DNA of 64,000 nucleotides from Apis mellifera (taxonomy: Eukaryota; Arthropoda; Insecta; Hymenoptera; Apidae): assembly GCF_003254395.2 (NCBI RefSeq), contig NC_037639.1, positions 2,770,501 through 2,834,500 on the forward strand, given 5' to 3'. Below are positions 49,501 to 63,400 of this stretch, in pieces (the first letter of the stretch is position 1; each line of letters begins with the position of its first letter). The notes below the pieces were generated by a model. That model searched no databases. It had not been told where the DNA came from and saw nothing but the letters and a program-made list of their open reading frames with translations. The position numbers and the translations under genes are program-made.

Positions 49501-52500
49501 TTAATTTGAAAATTTATCATATGGAAGATAAGCAGAATATGAATAGTAAAATATTGTTTCACATATTCTTCGTCTACGAAGAAAAAAAAAATTAATCATA
49601 TCAGAATATTCTTAAAATCATTCGATCACTTGATCTGAAAAATTTTTTATTATTAATAATAATACTGATAAAATTAAATAATAATATCTGGAGAATCACG
49701 TTACATAAGCTTAAATATTATTTATATAATTTTATATGTTTCTTAAACTTGTATTATAACATAGTTATTATTAATTGGTATAATTGATAATACAATATTT
49801 AACCAATTAGGAATATCTTTGAATTTATTTCGAGTTTATAAGGAAAGTTGTAAGATCTTATTTTATTTAGGCATTAGAACAGTGGTTCTTTGTTAGTCAT
49901 GACTCACATAATGCTGTCATTTTTAGCACTATTTATAATATATATATATATATATTAAATGAATTGAATATTAAATATTGAATTTATTATTTTATTATTG
50001 AAATATAGCGAATTAATTTTAATTATGCATCAGAATAAATATTTTAGCCGCTAATAATTGATTATGAATCGCTTGAAATGAATGAATAATAATGCATGTA
50101 AATTATTTATATTTTATTATTATTTAATATTTTTATTATTATTTAATTTTCTTTAATGATTAGTTTTTATCAGATATAATTTTTTGCTAGTATAATATTA
50201 TATGTAACAATATAATGAATTAAATTAAATTTTTTTCAACATTTTGTATATTTTCAAATAAAAATTAATTTAAATCTTTAATTTCCAGAAATAAATATTT
50301 GATTATATAACATTAAAATAATGTTTCTTCCATCAAATCCATCAAACGTACTGTTATTTTTTATTTTAAAATTTATAATAAATTTATTCTTTTATTTCCT
50401 AATAAGTTTATTTAACGATTTTCATTTTTCTAGCTAAGATTTGTAATTTTTCGTAAACGCGGATATATGTTTTCTTTTTTCTATTTTACAATTTTTAAAT
50501 ACAATAACCAATAGGCTATGAATCGCAGTAACATGAATTTGGCTATGCTTTGACACTTTGCATGTCATGCATCATTCATAATAGATATTAAAAAAAGTAA
50601 TTAAAGACATTTTAACATTTATTTTAGTATTTATGTAGTATTCCTTCATTCCGAACAAACAATATAATTACAATAAAAAATATGATATAAAAAAAGAAAA
50701 TTTGAATATTAGATATGAATGATTGCATGTATAAATTATAAATAAATTATATATTTATTTATGTATATAAATTATATATTTATGGAAGAAAAATACATGA
50801 CGCAATTATTGGTTATATTTTAAATTATTATTGTGATCCAGTTATGATCGATTATCATTTGAACAGGATTGTGATTAATTTGGATTTGTAAGTATCAAGG
50901 TGATCAAAATAATATACCTGTATATATTAACCAAGCAAAACTATAACTTCATTCCTTTTTCTTGCCATTTTTTTTGAGATTATTGACGATTATTGCTATT
51001 TTTCTATGTTAAATAACGTAAAAAAAAGTTTAATTTAACAATATAGCCTTGTATATTCAATGCCAAAGCTATTGAATACATTAGTGGAAATAATTAATGC
51101 AACTAATTTTACTTTCAATATCATTGAAATACTTCTTTGAATATTTTTTATTATATCGTTTATAACAAATTAAAAACGATGAGAATATATATTTTTTATA
51201 TTTTTTTTTTTTTTTACAATTCTTTCAAATTCAAAGTCTGAATATTCTTTATATTTATCATTATGTGTATGTGAGAAAGCGTTTTAAAAACAATCTCATC
51301 AAAATCAGCGATGAAGAAGTTTTTCAAGAATTTTAGCCAAAATAAAATCAATTTTTATTCATTTGATTTATATATTACATATATATAGTACATTACATAT
51401 ATTTATTATTACATAAATATTTTTACATTTACTATTATTATACATATTTCTATTATATATATAAAATGTCACGCATATATATGTATAATTATGTATGTAT
51501 ATTATAGAAAAATTAGAAATTGAATTTCTTTTTTATTCTATTTTTATAATTTCAGTAAATTTTATATATAAATTATAATTTATAATAAACGATATATCAT
51601 AAAATATATTTTTTTATACATATTTATATATAGTAATATTTTAACATATTTTTATGCTTGTAAATTAATTTTTTCACTAGTACAAACTTAAAAATATCCA
51701 TATTTATTTTTATCAGTCGACAAATTGCAAAACCAAATGAATATTTTATTAATATTTACAAGTTAGCAATAATAAATAATTAAGAATTCGATTATAATTT
51801 AAATTAAATTACCATATTATTTAAATGCATTTTCAAATATTGAATTTATAAGAATTTAATAAAATTTTAAATTCTTTTTCCAAGAAATTATTGCACACAA
51901 TAAACACAGCTATGACAACTATCTATTTAAATTTCTTGACTTCTCGAAAAACTCACTTTTGTGTATATAAACTTCCTACGTTAATATGACACTTTATCTA
52001 TGATATTGACTTTCAGATAATTTATTACAAATTATACTAAGTATTTTTTGTATCACTTATCATTATAATTAAAAATAATTGAAAATTAAATATAAATTAT
52101 AAATAAAAATATAAATTATTGATTAAGTGATTATAATTATTAACAATATGAAATATTATTGATATCATTAAAATCGAATTGAAAGTTTTGATAATGTACA
52201 TATATATATATATTTAATATATATTTACATAATTATTTTTTTTTTTTATATATATTTTGATATTTTCAATATTTAAAAACAATCATCTTTAAATCTCTAT
52301 GTATTTTATGCAATGCATTTAAATAATATTGTAACGTGATAAATATAAATATATATATATATAATATAAATATGTAATATATAAATGATTATTTCATGAT
52401 GTAAGATTTTTAATTATTTAATTTTCAATAATTTTTTTTTTTTAAATTTCTTGAAAAAATAATTCCAAGAAAAACTATTCCTAATACGTATCTGCAAATA

Positions 52501-52700
52501 TTACAGTTTTATTCTTCACAAATCTAAAGATACACATTCATTCGAGAATAAAACTATCACTTTCGAGAATATTTCTCACAAGTTGATAATACTGAAAAAT
52601 TTTCAAATAGTCACGTACTTTAAGAATTTGCTATTCAGGTTTTATATATCATCATTTATCAAGCAATTAATAAGCTATAAAAAGAAATTTAAAAAAAAAA
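46563..52700. other. Very AT-rich intergenic stretch
   Basis: Almost pure A/T low-complexity DNA with TA runs and small ACTAATA-type repeats (about 48255-48330). No supported gene. A short hAT-end-like motif at 49880 is discussed in the findings. Confidence 0.75.
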
Positions 52701-52702
52701 GA

Positions 52703-52953
52703 TAGAGATATAAAAGATATTAATATATTCTTATTTTTGTAAGAATCAAAATCAAAACAAATATATGCAAAAATATCGGTTATTTATTAAATCAAGTAAT
52801 AATTTGCATTATGAAATAGATAATAAGGTAGAGATATAAAAGTATTAATATATTCTTATTTTTATCAGAATCAAAATCAAAACAAATATATGCAAAAATA
52901 TCGGTTATTTATTAAATCAAGTAATAATTTGCATTATGAAATAGATATAATAA
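52703..52953 (+). repeat. 125-bp tandem duplication
   Basis: About 52703-52827 repeats at about 52829-52953, almost base for base, with differences near the start of the unit (aagatat versus aagtat, tttgtaag versus tttatcag). The long shared stretch ends in gcattatgaaatagata. Confidence 0.9.
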
Positions 52954-53810
52954 AATAATCGTTCTATCTCTCTTGTTTTGATTTATCTTTGTCTCGCTTC
53001 ATCTAGAGCAAACATAAACAGCTTATAATTTACAATAAATTAAATAAATTTCAATCGATTTATATTATATATTATATATTATATTATATTTTTATATTAT
53101 ATATTATATATTAACTTTTGTGTTTGTTTTAACTTCTAGAATTGATAGTTCAAAACTGAAGAATACATTAACATTTTGAATATGTAAAAGAAAACAAGTA
53201 AAAAATTTTATTTAAAATTATTAAAAAGAGATAAATATTTAAACACAAATATTTATCTTTTATTATTAAGAATGTATATAAAAAAATATTTAGAAAATTT
53301 ATATAAATTTATGATTCAGATATTATCTTTTTAGTTTGAATTTTTTTATTCTAGTGAAATAGATATTTAAACATTATATATTAACATTATAAGAATTAAA
53401 AATGACTGCATACATTATAATTAAGTTCTTTACATATCTACAAAGTAAATAATTTATGATCTATGATAAATAAATTCAAAATATTTTTTATCATATACAG
53501 AATATAATCATTAATCATAATAATTAGTGAAAATGTATCTTATTAATTAATTATTAAATTATCTCATTAATTTAACAAATAATTTACAAACAACAATGAT
53601 ATATAAAAATTGTTAAAGAAAATTTTTTTTCAAAATCATTTTTATAAAATCAATATATATATATATATTTAATCTTTCCTTTTTTTTATTAAGCAAAGTT
53701 AGCATAATTTTCACATTTAAGCGAGTAAATATACATATCGCATTAAGAAATAAAAATAAAATTTTTTATTTACTCGATGATCATAATCATGAGTTTATTT
53801 TAATTTTTAC
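52954..53810. other. AT-rich intergenic stretch
   Basis: A/T low-complexity sequence with TATAT runs. I see no gene. Confidence 0.7.
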
Positions 53811-54110
53811 ATGAAAGACAGCGACAAAAGTTGTCGAAATATTAGGGGCAATATTTGCTCCTACCATTCATTACCTGTTGTCCGTGGGATTGGTTTTTTT
53901 TTTGTTCTGTTTCTTCTTCTTAAGCGAAAGAACGATGTGATTGGGAGGAACGAAGGGAAAGTACTGGACAGTCACCGCCAACCAGCTCGCGAGATTCGAC
54001 GCGGGATGCTCGCTACTCGAAACAAGGTGAACGGGTTTACGAGCGCATTGTGTGTGTGCGCTTTGCTGTTGCAAGTCGAAACTTTTTTCCGCCAGTCATG
54101 TTAAATCGCG
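53811..54110. promoter_or_regulatory. CpG-richer islet upstream of DAGL, possible promoter
   Basis: Abruptly higher in GC and CG than the surrounding kilobases, with two reverse CCAAT boxes (ATTGG near 53888 and 53940), a run ending in cattgtgtgtgtgcgc and an initiator-like CCAGTC near 54093. The reverse CCAAT boxes suggest minus-strand or bidirectional initiation. The open frames across it have no recognisable similarity, so I treat it as regulatory rather than coding. Confidence 0.35.
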
Positions 54111-55904
54111 CTTCTTTCTAATCACATCGGGCACATGAAATACTACATTTAGCTCGTCGCATATTTTGTTAGATCAGCAACTGTTCATCGATATTATCAC
54201 ATTTCGGTTCGTTCAAATTCTATTAATCGTGAACGAATACGATTATGATATATATTTCGGTGCACGTGGGCTAAAAATCATCCCTTGTTAAAATATATTA
54301 AGAATTCGTCGGAAAAAAAATTGAAAAAGTCTGCATCTTGTTTCTTAACCGTATATACTTGAATACCGGATTGTGTATGTGAGAAAACTGGCACTCTTGT
54401 GAATGATTCAAAATTCTACAGTGAAACGCTTTGTTCCAGAGGTGAATATATACTTAACAATTTAAATGTTTCCATTTGAGTCATTAAATGTTTCTCGTAA
54501 TATGTCGATTAGTGTAATGAATAAATCGAAAGAGAGTAGAAATTCTTTGTCTCGTGAAAAAAATATTACTTATATAGATCTCATTTCAAAAATGGATATG
54601 TATAAAAATTTCAAAAACGAAATATGAAATAATGATACATATATATCATATTTATGTAGAAGATGTAAGCTTTTTAAATAGATATCTGTATCTAATATAT
54701 ATATATATTATTTATTTATGTATATTGATATATTAGTATAGAAAATAGTATAATAGTAGATAATAGCAGAAATAAGTATATAGAAAATATTATTTATTTT
54801 AACTTTAAATTTAAAAAAAGAATTAAGTAATAATTGAATACAAAATGGAGTTAGACATTATAGCATATTATAGCTTATTTAATGTCTATTTATGATGTTG
54901 TATACGTAATAATTATAAATTATTCTAATATATTCTAATGTAAATTATTTCTTAATTTTTAATTATATTTATCGCGAAAGAAAAAATATTGTTGTATATT
55001 TAAAATTTTGTTATTTTATATCATAATTTTTATATTTTATTAAACATCAAATAACATCATATAGCAACGCAATTTTCGAAATATGATCTAAATAAAAAAA
55101 ATATCTAGATATTTCTTTTCATAAAAATCTTATTTTTATCTTAATTTTTATAAGAGAACTAAACATGTCGTATATAAAAATATATATATAATTTCATGCT
55201 TTGCTTAATATTATCAAAATGTTATTTAAAAAATCACTTCTGAATTGTGATTGTAAAAAAGATATTAAATATTCTGAATGAAATTATATAAATGAATATA
55301 ATAAATATAATAAATAAATATAAATGAATTAATAGTTTTTTGAATTAAGTTATTATGAACAAGTTACAAAAAAAATTATATTTAAATATATAACTAAATA
55401 CTCATGTATAATTCTTCTTCTTCTCTGGAAATATGGATTATTCATAATTCTCATTTTTTTGTATTTTTAATACGATATTCAATAATAATTTTTATTAACT
55501 ATTATTTTATTATTAATTATATTAAGTACACATATATTATTAATTTTTTTTTTATTTTGATTATAGTTTTGATTGTTTTTATCTGTATATTCTTTATTGT
55601 TTGATTTTACCAAATATTCAGATTTTTTGTTTTAAATCAGTTTATTACGGTTGCCTGGGAATATAAAAATAATAATAAAATATTATATATTATAATATAT
55701 AAATTATTAAATTATTATATTATATTAAATTATATGTATATGAAATAATTAATAATTAATAAAATTCGCAATTAAATTTTGTTCAAGTCTTTAAATTTCA
55801 TCAATAACACGAAAAATGTTAAAAATTATGAGTAGTCTTAATTTTCAAAGCAATTTTTTTCTTTGCAAATATTTTCATTTCTGCTTTGTTAACGAATAAT
55901 TAAT
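54111..55904. other. AT-rich intergenic stretch
   Basis: Low-complexity A/T sequence with TA runs (for example 54698-54710). No supported gene. Confidence 0.7.
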
Positions 55905-56060
55905 GAAAAACACTAGCCAATCACAGAGCGCGTAAAATTATCGCGCCACAATTATAGTGTTAGGTATATATCGGCGGTGAGTCGTCAGACTTGAACAAAA
56001 AGTTGAAACAAAATATGTCGAGTCTTGTCATGATGGTAATAAATGATAAAGTTGTTTGAA
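55905..56060 (+). promoter_or_regulatory. Candidate DAGL promoter / first untranslated exon
   Basis: A small islet in AT-rich DNA contains a CCAAT box (55917-55921) in AGCCAATCACAGAGCG, CG-bearing segments (tatcgcgcc), a TATA-like gtatatat at about 55964, and an initiator-like TCAGAC at 55985. A GTGAGT donor-like hexamer lies at 55978. It sits 1.3-1.4 kb upstream of the DAGL start codon in the right orientation. The assignment to DAGL is inference; no transcript evidence is available here. Confidence 0.45.
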
Positions 56061-57358
56061 ATCACACCAAGAATCATCGGTTATATAACTCATGCATAAG
56101 AGAATAATTCAAATAACTGATCATAAATATAAAAATATAAATATAAATATAAAACACTTTTTTCTACACTAATTACAATAATCAAAATAGTTCTCTTAAT
56201 TAAAGAAAATAGTTTTCTTACATAATAAAAATATTAATACAAAACATATTAATAATGCCATTGGTATTGAAAGAAAATAGAATTTTTTCGAACAAAAAAG
56301 ACATATATGAGCCTGAAATTATTTCTAGAATTTAAGATGTAAAATTGATCTTTATTTTAGGGTCAGGGTCCAGTTATGAATACCGTAAAGTTATGTCAAT
56401 ACTCTCAGATGTAGGATAGACAAAGACTTTCTCTCAAGCGCTTTCTCTAGTTTGTAATTTACTATCAAGAAAAATACATATATTTGCCGTAATATATACA
56501 AAGGATTATCAAATTCTGAAAATTTATAATCATAAAATATCGCTGCTTAATTTTATGTGTTTTTTCGATCTTTGAATCAGACATTGTAGAATTTTATTGA
56601 TCTGATTTTTAAATATATAAATCTTTTCTTTTTGTCATTTGTTCCTTCTTCATGCACATAAACATTAAATTCTAAAGAACGCTACCCATGCAAGACTTAA
56701 GCTATGAATACGTACATTTGAGAGTAAAACTCTGGAGAGTTGCTCTCATGAATATTTCTCGCAAATATACACTGCATTGAAAGTAACTATCCGACAGTAC
56801 TTTCATTAGTAATAAGTTTATTTCCAATCAAAATTGTTGATTGATGATTGATGAATTGTCATTTGGAGATTTCAATAAAAATCTGAAAATGAAAAAGAGA
56901 AAAGAGTTATATTAATAAAATTTTATAGTAATAAAATATGTGTTCAATTAACGACAAAATATTCTGAAAAAAATTTTCAATCAGAAATTTTAATAAAAAG
57001 AATTGATCAAATTTTATATTGATGAAATATATTTAATTAATAACAAAATATTCTTAAATATTATTAAAAAAAAGTTTGATAGTTAAAGCTAAGTAGCCTC
57101 ATTTTTATTATAAATTTATTTCATATATCTTTGTTATAATAGAACTTTATTATATATTATAATTAAGAATTTTTTCTATTTTAATCTTTTCAAATATTTT
57201 CAAATATTTTCAAATAAATCGAAATTTGAAAATTTACGATAAAATCAAGGTCACAACTGAAAAAAATGGTAATATTTCTACTTGCAAGAAATATTTTCGA
57301 AAGTATCTCCATCTTTGTAAAGAAAATAATCTTATAAATCGTTATATTCTCCAGAGAA

Positions 57359-57453
57359 ATGCCGGCGATAAAACTTTTCGGCAGAAAATGGTTGACTGCA
57401 ACCGATGACTGTGTTTATCCAGGTCTCTTTGAAGTTTTCATTCGAATTGCTTG
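57359..57453 (+). CDS. DAGL exon 1 (start codon, N-terminus, start of TM1)
   Basis: ATG at 57359 opens 31 codons plus two bases (TG), ended by the strong donor GTAAGT at 57454. The peptide has FGRKW at residues 7-11 and a DD pair at 16-17 followed by the first hydrophobic stretch, as in vertebrate DAGLs. This start was chosen over the in-frame-looking ATG at 57226 because that one is in another frame and shows no family similarity. A possible 3' splice site (tattctccag) ends at 57354, only four bases before the ATG, so an upstream untranslated exon is likely. Confidence 0.9.
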
Positions 57454-60400
57454 GTAAGTAATAAGTTGATTAATTGAATTTATTTCTATTTTAAATATAA
57501 GTAACATAATAATAGAATTAAAACAATTAATAGTAATAGAATTAACTATTAATAATAGAATTAAATCTAAAAAACAATCTTCAGACATTGTAAAACCGAT
57601 ACGATAATTTCAATTCAAACAAGCCAAAATTGTATTCGTTGAATAAAAATAATCTAAGATGAAAAAAGTAAAAAATTATATATTAAAATAAAAGTCCAAA
57701 CATTTGATTAAATTCAATCATTTATTCAATACATATTATGTGTTTTACAACTTCAAATTACTAAATAAAATATATACAGTATAATTTGCTCATTATTATA
57801 AGATTGAATTAGCGACATAAAAATTATTTTAACACTAATTATAGAAATTGTAGATTGTCAATTTGATTTTTTTAATTCTATCCAAAATAAGAAAAAAAAA
57901 ATTAAATGTGAAACTAAAAGTGAAAAGGAAAATTCGACATTATTTTTTTCATTTATTTACTTGTATTTGTAATACAAATTCATTGAACTATGATTGAATT
58001 TATTATCATTTTCATTTAAATTTTTAAAAATATAAAAATTTTATTTTTCGTATTTTAATGATTCGTTGCTAATCAATACTAATTAAAAGTTAAACATAAA
58101 CATATAAGTCATTTATTACATTTAAAATAATTTCAGAAATTTATAAAAATAATTCCATAAAATTCCATAACAAAAGTAAAAAATATTAGCAAGATATTAG
58201 TACTTACATCATGAGTTTTGAAATCAAAAGCATTCGAAAGCTTTTGAATTAATTTTTAAATGAATAAAGTGAATAAAATAAGTAAAGTGGATTAATTTTC
58301 TTAAGTGATAGAATATTATTGAATATTTTAAAAATTTCAAAATTGATGATTCTGATTTTTATGCTTTTTTTTTATTAATTTTTGAGTTTGTAAGTGGAAA
58401 TGAGCAGAATTATTATAAATGTTTTTTATCTTTTTCAATCGTCTTTCATATTACTTATAATTATAGTCTACAGTTGAATTAACAAGATTGCGATAGAAAT
58501 TTAAAAAAAAATAGTAAAAATTTTTTCGATATAATTAATATTTTTAAAATTATTTTTAAAATATATATTGCAATAGACATTAAATTTGCTTTTTAACTTA
58601 TTAAATAATGTTATCTATTATTTATTTAAAATCTTAAATTAAATATTAAAATATCATATTGATAATAATAAATAAATATTAAAAATCTCTCTTTATTTAT
58701 ATTTAAAATGCAATTTAAAAAAATAAATAATTTAAAATTTTTTACAATAATCACAAATTATTGCAATAAATTCTTTAGAAAATTGTGCAAATTCCGTGCT
58801 AAATTAAAAATATCCATAAATTGTTGACTTTTTTCTTTGTTTATTTTATTAACAATGAATTTAAATTCATCACTAATTACTTTCAAGTTTTTCTTATCAG
58901 CTTTTCGAGAGAAATCATTATATAATTATGATATAATGATATTTATATAGGATATATTATAATATCTATTTATATATTTATAATATCTCCTATAAATATA
59001 CAGGAGATATTTTATATGTATATATATATATAGGAAAGAGTAAACAATATATTTATTTTTAAAACTATTAAAATCGATTTATTCTTATTTTAAATAATTA
59101 TCAAATTTTTTTCAATTATAAATAGATATTCTAATAGACATTCTAAATATTTCATTAATTATATTATCTGTTATATGAATATTTTGTTGTTTTATTTAAT
59201 GAAAAATGATTCTAATATATCATTTCCATTTTTATTCATCATTTCATCAAATATTATTATAATTCTTCATATTAAATTTTAAATTCTTATAAAAAAACTT
59301 GTAAATTAAAACTTGTAAAAAGAAAAATTATCTTTTATAAGTAATTCAATACTATAAATTTTTTATATGATATTTTTCGAAAAACGAAGATGTTCTTATT
59401 TTTAATTGGAATATATGTTAAATATATGAAAATAAATATTTATAATGTGTTAAAATAAATAATTCAATCAAATGTGATATGCAATGATTTTTAACGCGAA
59501 AGTAATATAAATACAATAAAAATTCAATACGTAGGCAATAAAATTGGATATATATTATTCTATATATATCATTATATTATACTTTGCTAACAATAAATAA
59601 TTATAAATAACATTATAAATAAGAACAGTAAATAAATAGAAAAAAATAAATAAATAAAAAATAATAAAAAAAAAGAGAAAGATTTTTATTTTTGCAATGA
59701 ATAAAATGCGATGTAATAAAAAAAATTTCATTTTGAATTTCAAGGTAAAGATCATTTTTGTTGTGCTCTTTTATTTACAAATTTTTATTTCCATTTTACC
59801 ACTTCAAAATCATGCTATATTATGCTCTTTATATTTATTTTATACAATTGCATAATATTCGGAAAGTCATTGAATAAATTCTAAATCATTTGAATATAAT
59901 TACAATTAATTCTAATTGTTTATAGGTTAGTGCCAATTGTAATAACTTGCATCAAATATTACGAATATACATGGAATTGCCAATCAGGTGGAGTATTAGT
60001 TCGTGTGTATCTTCTAGGAGAAGGTTCATTTCTTATTATATCTATACTTCTTCTACTTATTATCATAAAATTGAGCTCAAGAGGATCTATCATGGAAACG
60101 CAGGCTCGTAAATACGTTGAACCATTTTTGGCAATTAAGTAAGTAAATATATAAAAATTATATAACAATTTATGTATCATTGATTGTTATCATGAACTAT
60201 TATTATTGTTAATATTTATTATTATTGATAAAGTTATTCATTATAAAATATTTAAAATATTTTCTTTTATTCCGACATGTTTCAAATTATAATATATTAA
60301 TTTATAGTTTTATCGGATATATTATTCATAACATTATCTTCTTTAAAATATAATTTTTTTTTAACAATATTAAAATTACGCGTTCTAATATAATCGAAAT

Positions 60401-63400
60401 AAAAAATTTTTTTTATATCTAAGATTTATTGAGATAAATTATTTTTATGATATTGATATTTCATATATATTTTATATGCATAATAAAAAAGACATAAATT
60501 TTCATATAAGTAATTTTTTATATTAAAAAGCATGACATGAAATGTTATAAAGTTACTTTTTATAATTTCATTAATTATTTAATTCTATTTAAAGAAAACT
60601 CGATATTAATATTCTAATAAAGAGATATTACATTTGCAATTATTATAGGAATTGTGAAAGAAATTTCACATTTAATTTTAAACTAATATTATATTAAAAT
60701 ATTGCATTAAAAATTATTGTCTTTTCAATAGAGCATATTTATTACATATTTATTACATTAGATATTTTTAATAATTGCGAAATTATGTAACGAAAAATAT
60801 TCTACATATTCTTCAATTATTTAAACATTTATTTTTAAATTAAAAAAAAAAGAGTACATTTTCACCTTTCATTTTCAAGAAAAATTAATTTCACCTAAAA
60901 ATTGTTATTTAGAAATTATATTAAAATATTCGACAAATTTATTAATTCTTTTAGAGGCTAATTTTAAATAAAATACAAGAACTTTGAGCATGATAATGAG
61001 CATGATGAATCAAATTTCATAAGATTTAAATTACAATGCAAAATATATTTAAAAATGTATCTTTTGCTTTTACAGGATATTATTAATTTTACCTGAAATA
61101 GGATGGAACGTTTTAGGAACATTATGGATGTATGGATCAAGCATCAAATGTAGTTACGAACATTATACGATGTCGGTTGTACAAACATTGGTGTTCTTCG
61201 ATTGGGTTCTTATAGGTCTTACTATTGGCGGCTTAGCATTGATTTTCGATCCGATAGGCTCATTAAATAAGAAATATTTAGAAAATTCAATGGAACATGC
61301 CAAAATCTCAAAAACCTGGTTACGAAGATTGAAATATTGCTGGTGGATAAAGAATGATGAGAGCGCTAAAGACACTCTTCAACATGCTGCTGGTGAGACA
61401 TAGGTACGACTGGCCTAGAAAAAGTCCTGCTGTAATTGGAATTAAAATATCTATTTATATCATATGTTTTTTATTTTCAATACTGAGAAAAAAAAATCAT
61501 TTGAAATTATACATCGTTTTTCTATAATTAAATAAGTAAAAATAAGTAAATTTAATTCTAATTCTAATTAATTAAAATATTCAGATAATTTTTTATCAAA
61601 TAGAAATCTAATTCATTTATCTGTTTTACATATTATAATCAGAATAATTATAATCAGAATTATTTATATTGCAAAGTTATATAAATAGAAAAAGATAAAA
61701 GTTCATTGACTATTTCAAGTAAATAACTTTTTATATGTGTTGTTATTATTTCTAATAAAGTATATGAATAGTATATAATAGTATATAGTATATATAGTAT
61801 ATAGTATATAATAAATGAATAGTTTTTGATATATATATAATATATATATAAATTTATGATGTTATGATGGATGGATATTTTTAATTCGATTTTGAGTTAT
61901 ATTGTAACGATTCTTAAAAAATTGATATATTATGTAATATAATATCATATACAAATATGCATAGAAATAATAATTATATATGATAACGTTTCATTAAAAT
62001 TCATGGTATTGATGTTTTTCCATTTATTCTAATTTTTTTTTTAAAACACAGGACTTTTTTCCAAAAAATTAATGTATGCATGAAAATCAAAATTTTCCTT
62101 TTTAACAATAATGTGTATTATTGTCTATTAATAGGAAAGAAGAATATATAGTAAACATAAATTGTAAATTAATAATATAATTTGCAAGTCATCTTTTTTC
62201 TTTTATTTTCTTTTATTATGATAAAATTAATGATAAAATTACAAATATTTAAAAAAATTTCAATTTAATTTTTGTAAATTAAGGGAATTTTTGTTTAAAT
62301 AAATAAGATGAGATATATTTGTCGAAAAAAAAATTATCACATGGAAAAAATATTACAATTAACTTAATTAAGATTATATTGTTCAAAGTTTCAAAATGAA
62401 AAGAATTGTTTGCATTTGATTTTAAACAAAAAAAAATGAAAATAATGTGCAATTAATTAAAATTTTTTCTTCGTTTGAAAACGAAGTTTGTATATTAAAA
62501 TTTTATTTAATAAATTATAATAAATTATAATAATATTATTTATTAAATTTTTTTAAATACATATGTGATAAATTTTTTTACAAACAGTATTTATATTTAT
62601 TACATATTTATATTTTATTATATAGTAAAATATATTACATATTGTAAGAAATAATATAATATAATAATATCATAATTTTAATATTATAAAATAATTATTT
62701 TATAGCTTTGTTAAGCGCTTTAAGTCGTGGAACGGATTTAATTCCTTCGGATGTAATCGCAGGACTTATCTTACTAAGAGTTCAAGAAAAGCGAGAGCGT
62801 CATGAATTACGTCGAATAAATTCACTTCCTATTCCAGTACGTACTTCCGGTATGTATTTTATTTTTCTTATTATGATTTTAATTATCAATTTAATTTTAA
62901 TTTTATTTTAAAATTTTAAAATTTTAAAATATTATTTATTATTTAAAATTTTAATCTACAAAAATTTATGACATATATATATTTAATTATGTATAGAATA
63001 TTCTATACAAGTTATTCTATACAAATTATGTAAAGAAAAAATTTTATTATTTTATTACTATATCTTGAATATTTGATTTTGAATCAAGTTACGTATCATG
63101 AAAAATCTCAGTTCATATTAATTTTTTGCAGTATTTTTTGAAATATTTATTATATTTATTTTTACTAATATTTTCAGAATCTATTCTATTTCTAGAATGT
63201 AATAATTTTTTCGAAAATATATAATTTACTTAAAAATAGAATATAATATAATGAAAATTCTTAATTTTAGAATATAATATTAAAAGCTATATTTATTTTA
63301 AATATTATAATTTTTCAAATTATTTTTATATTTTTTTCAATAAAAATTTTATATTTTATCACAAATATAAAACTATTCGAATTTGTGAAACTATTCGAAC

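Noticed and set aside
57226..57408. 60-codon frame overlapping DAGL exon 1
   Set aside because: In a different frame from the DAGL reading; the DAGL frame has clear family similarity and splicing while this one has neither.
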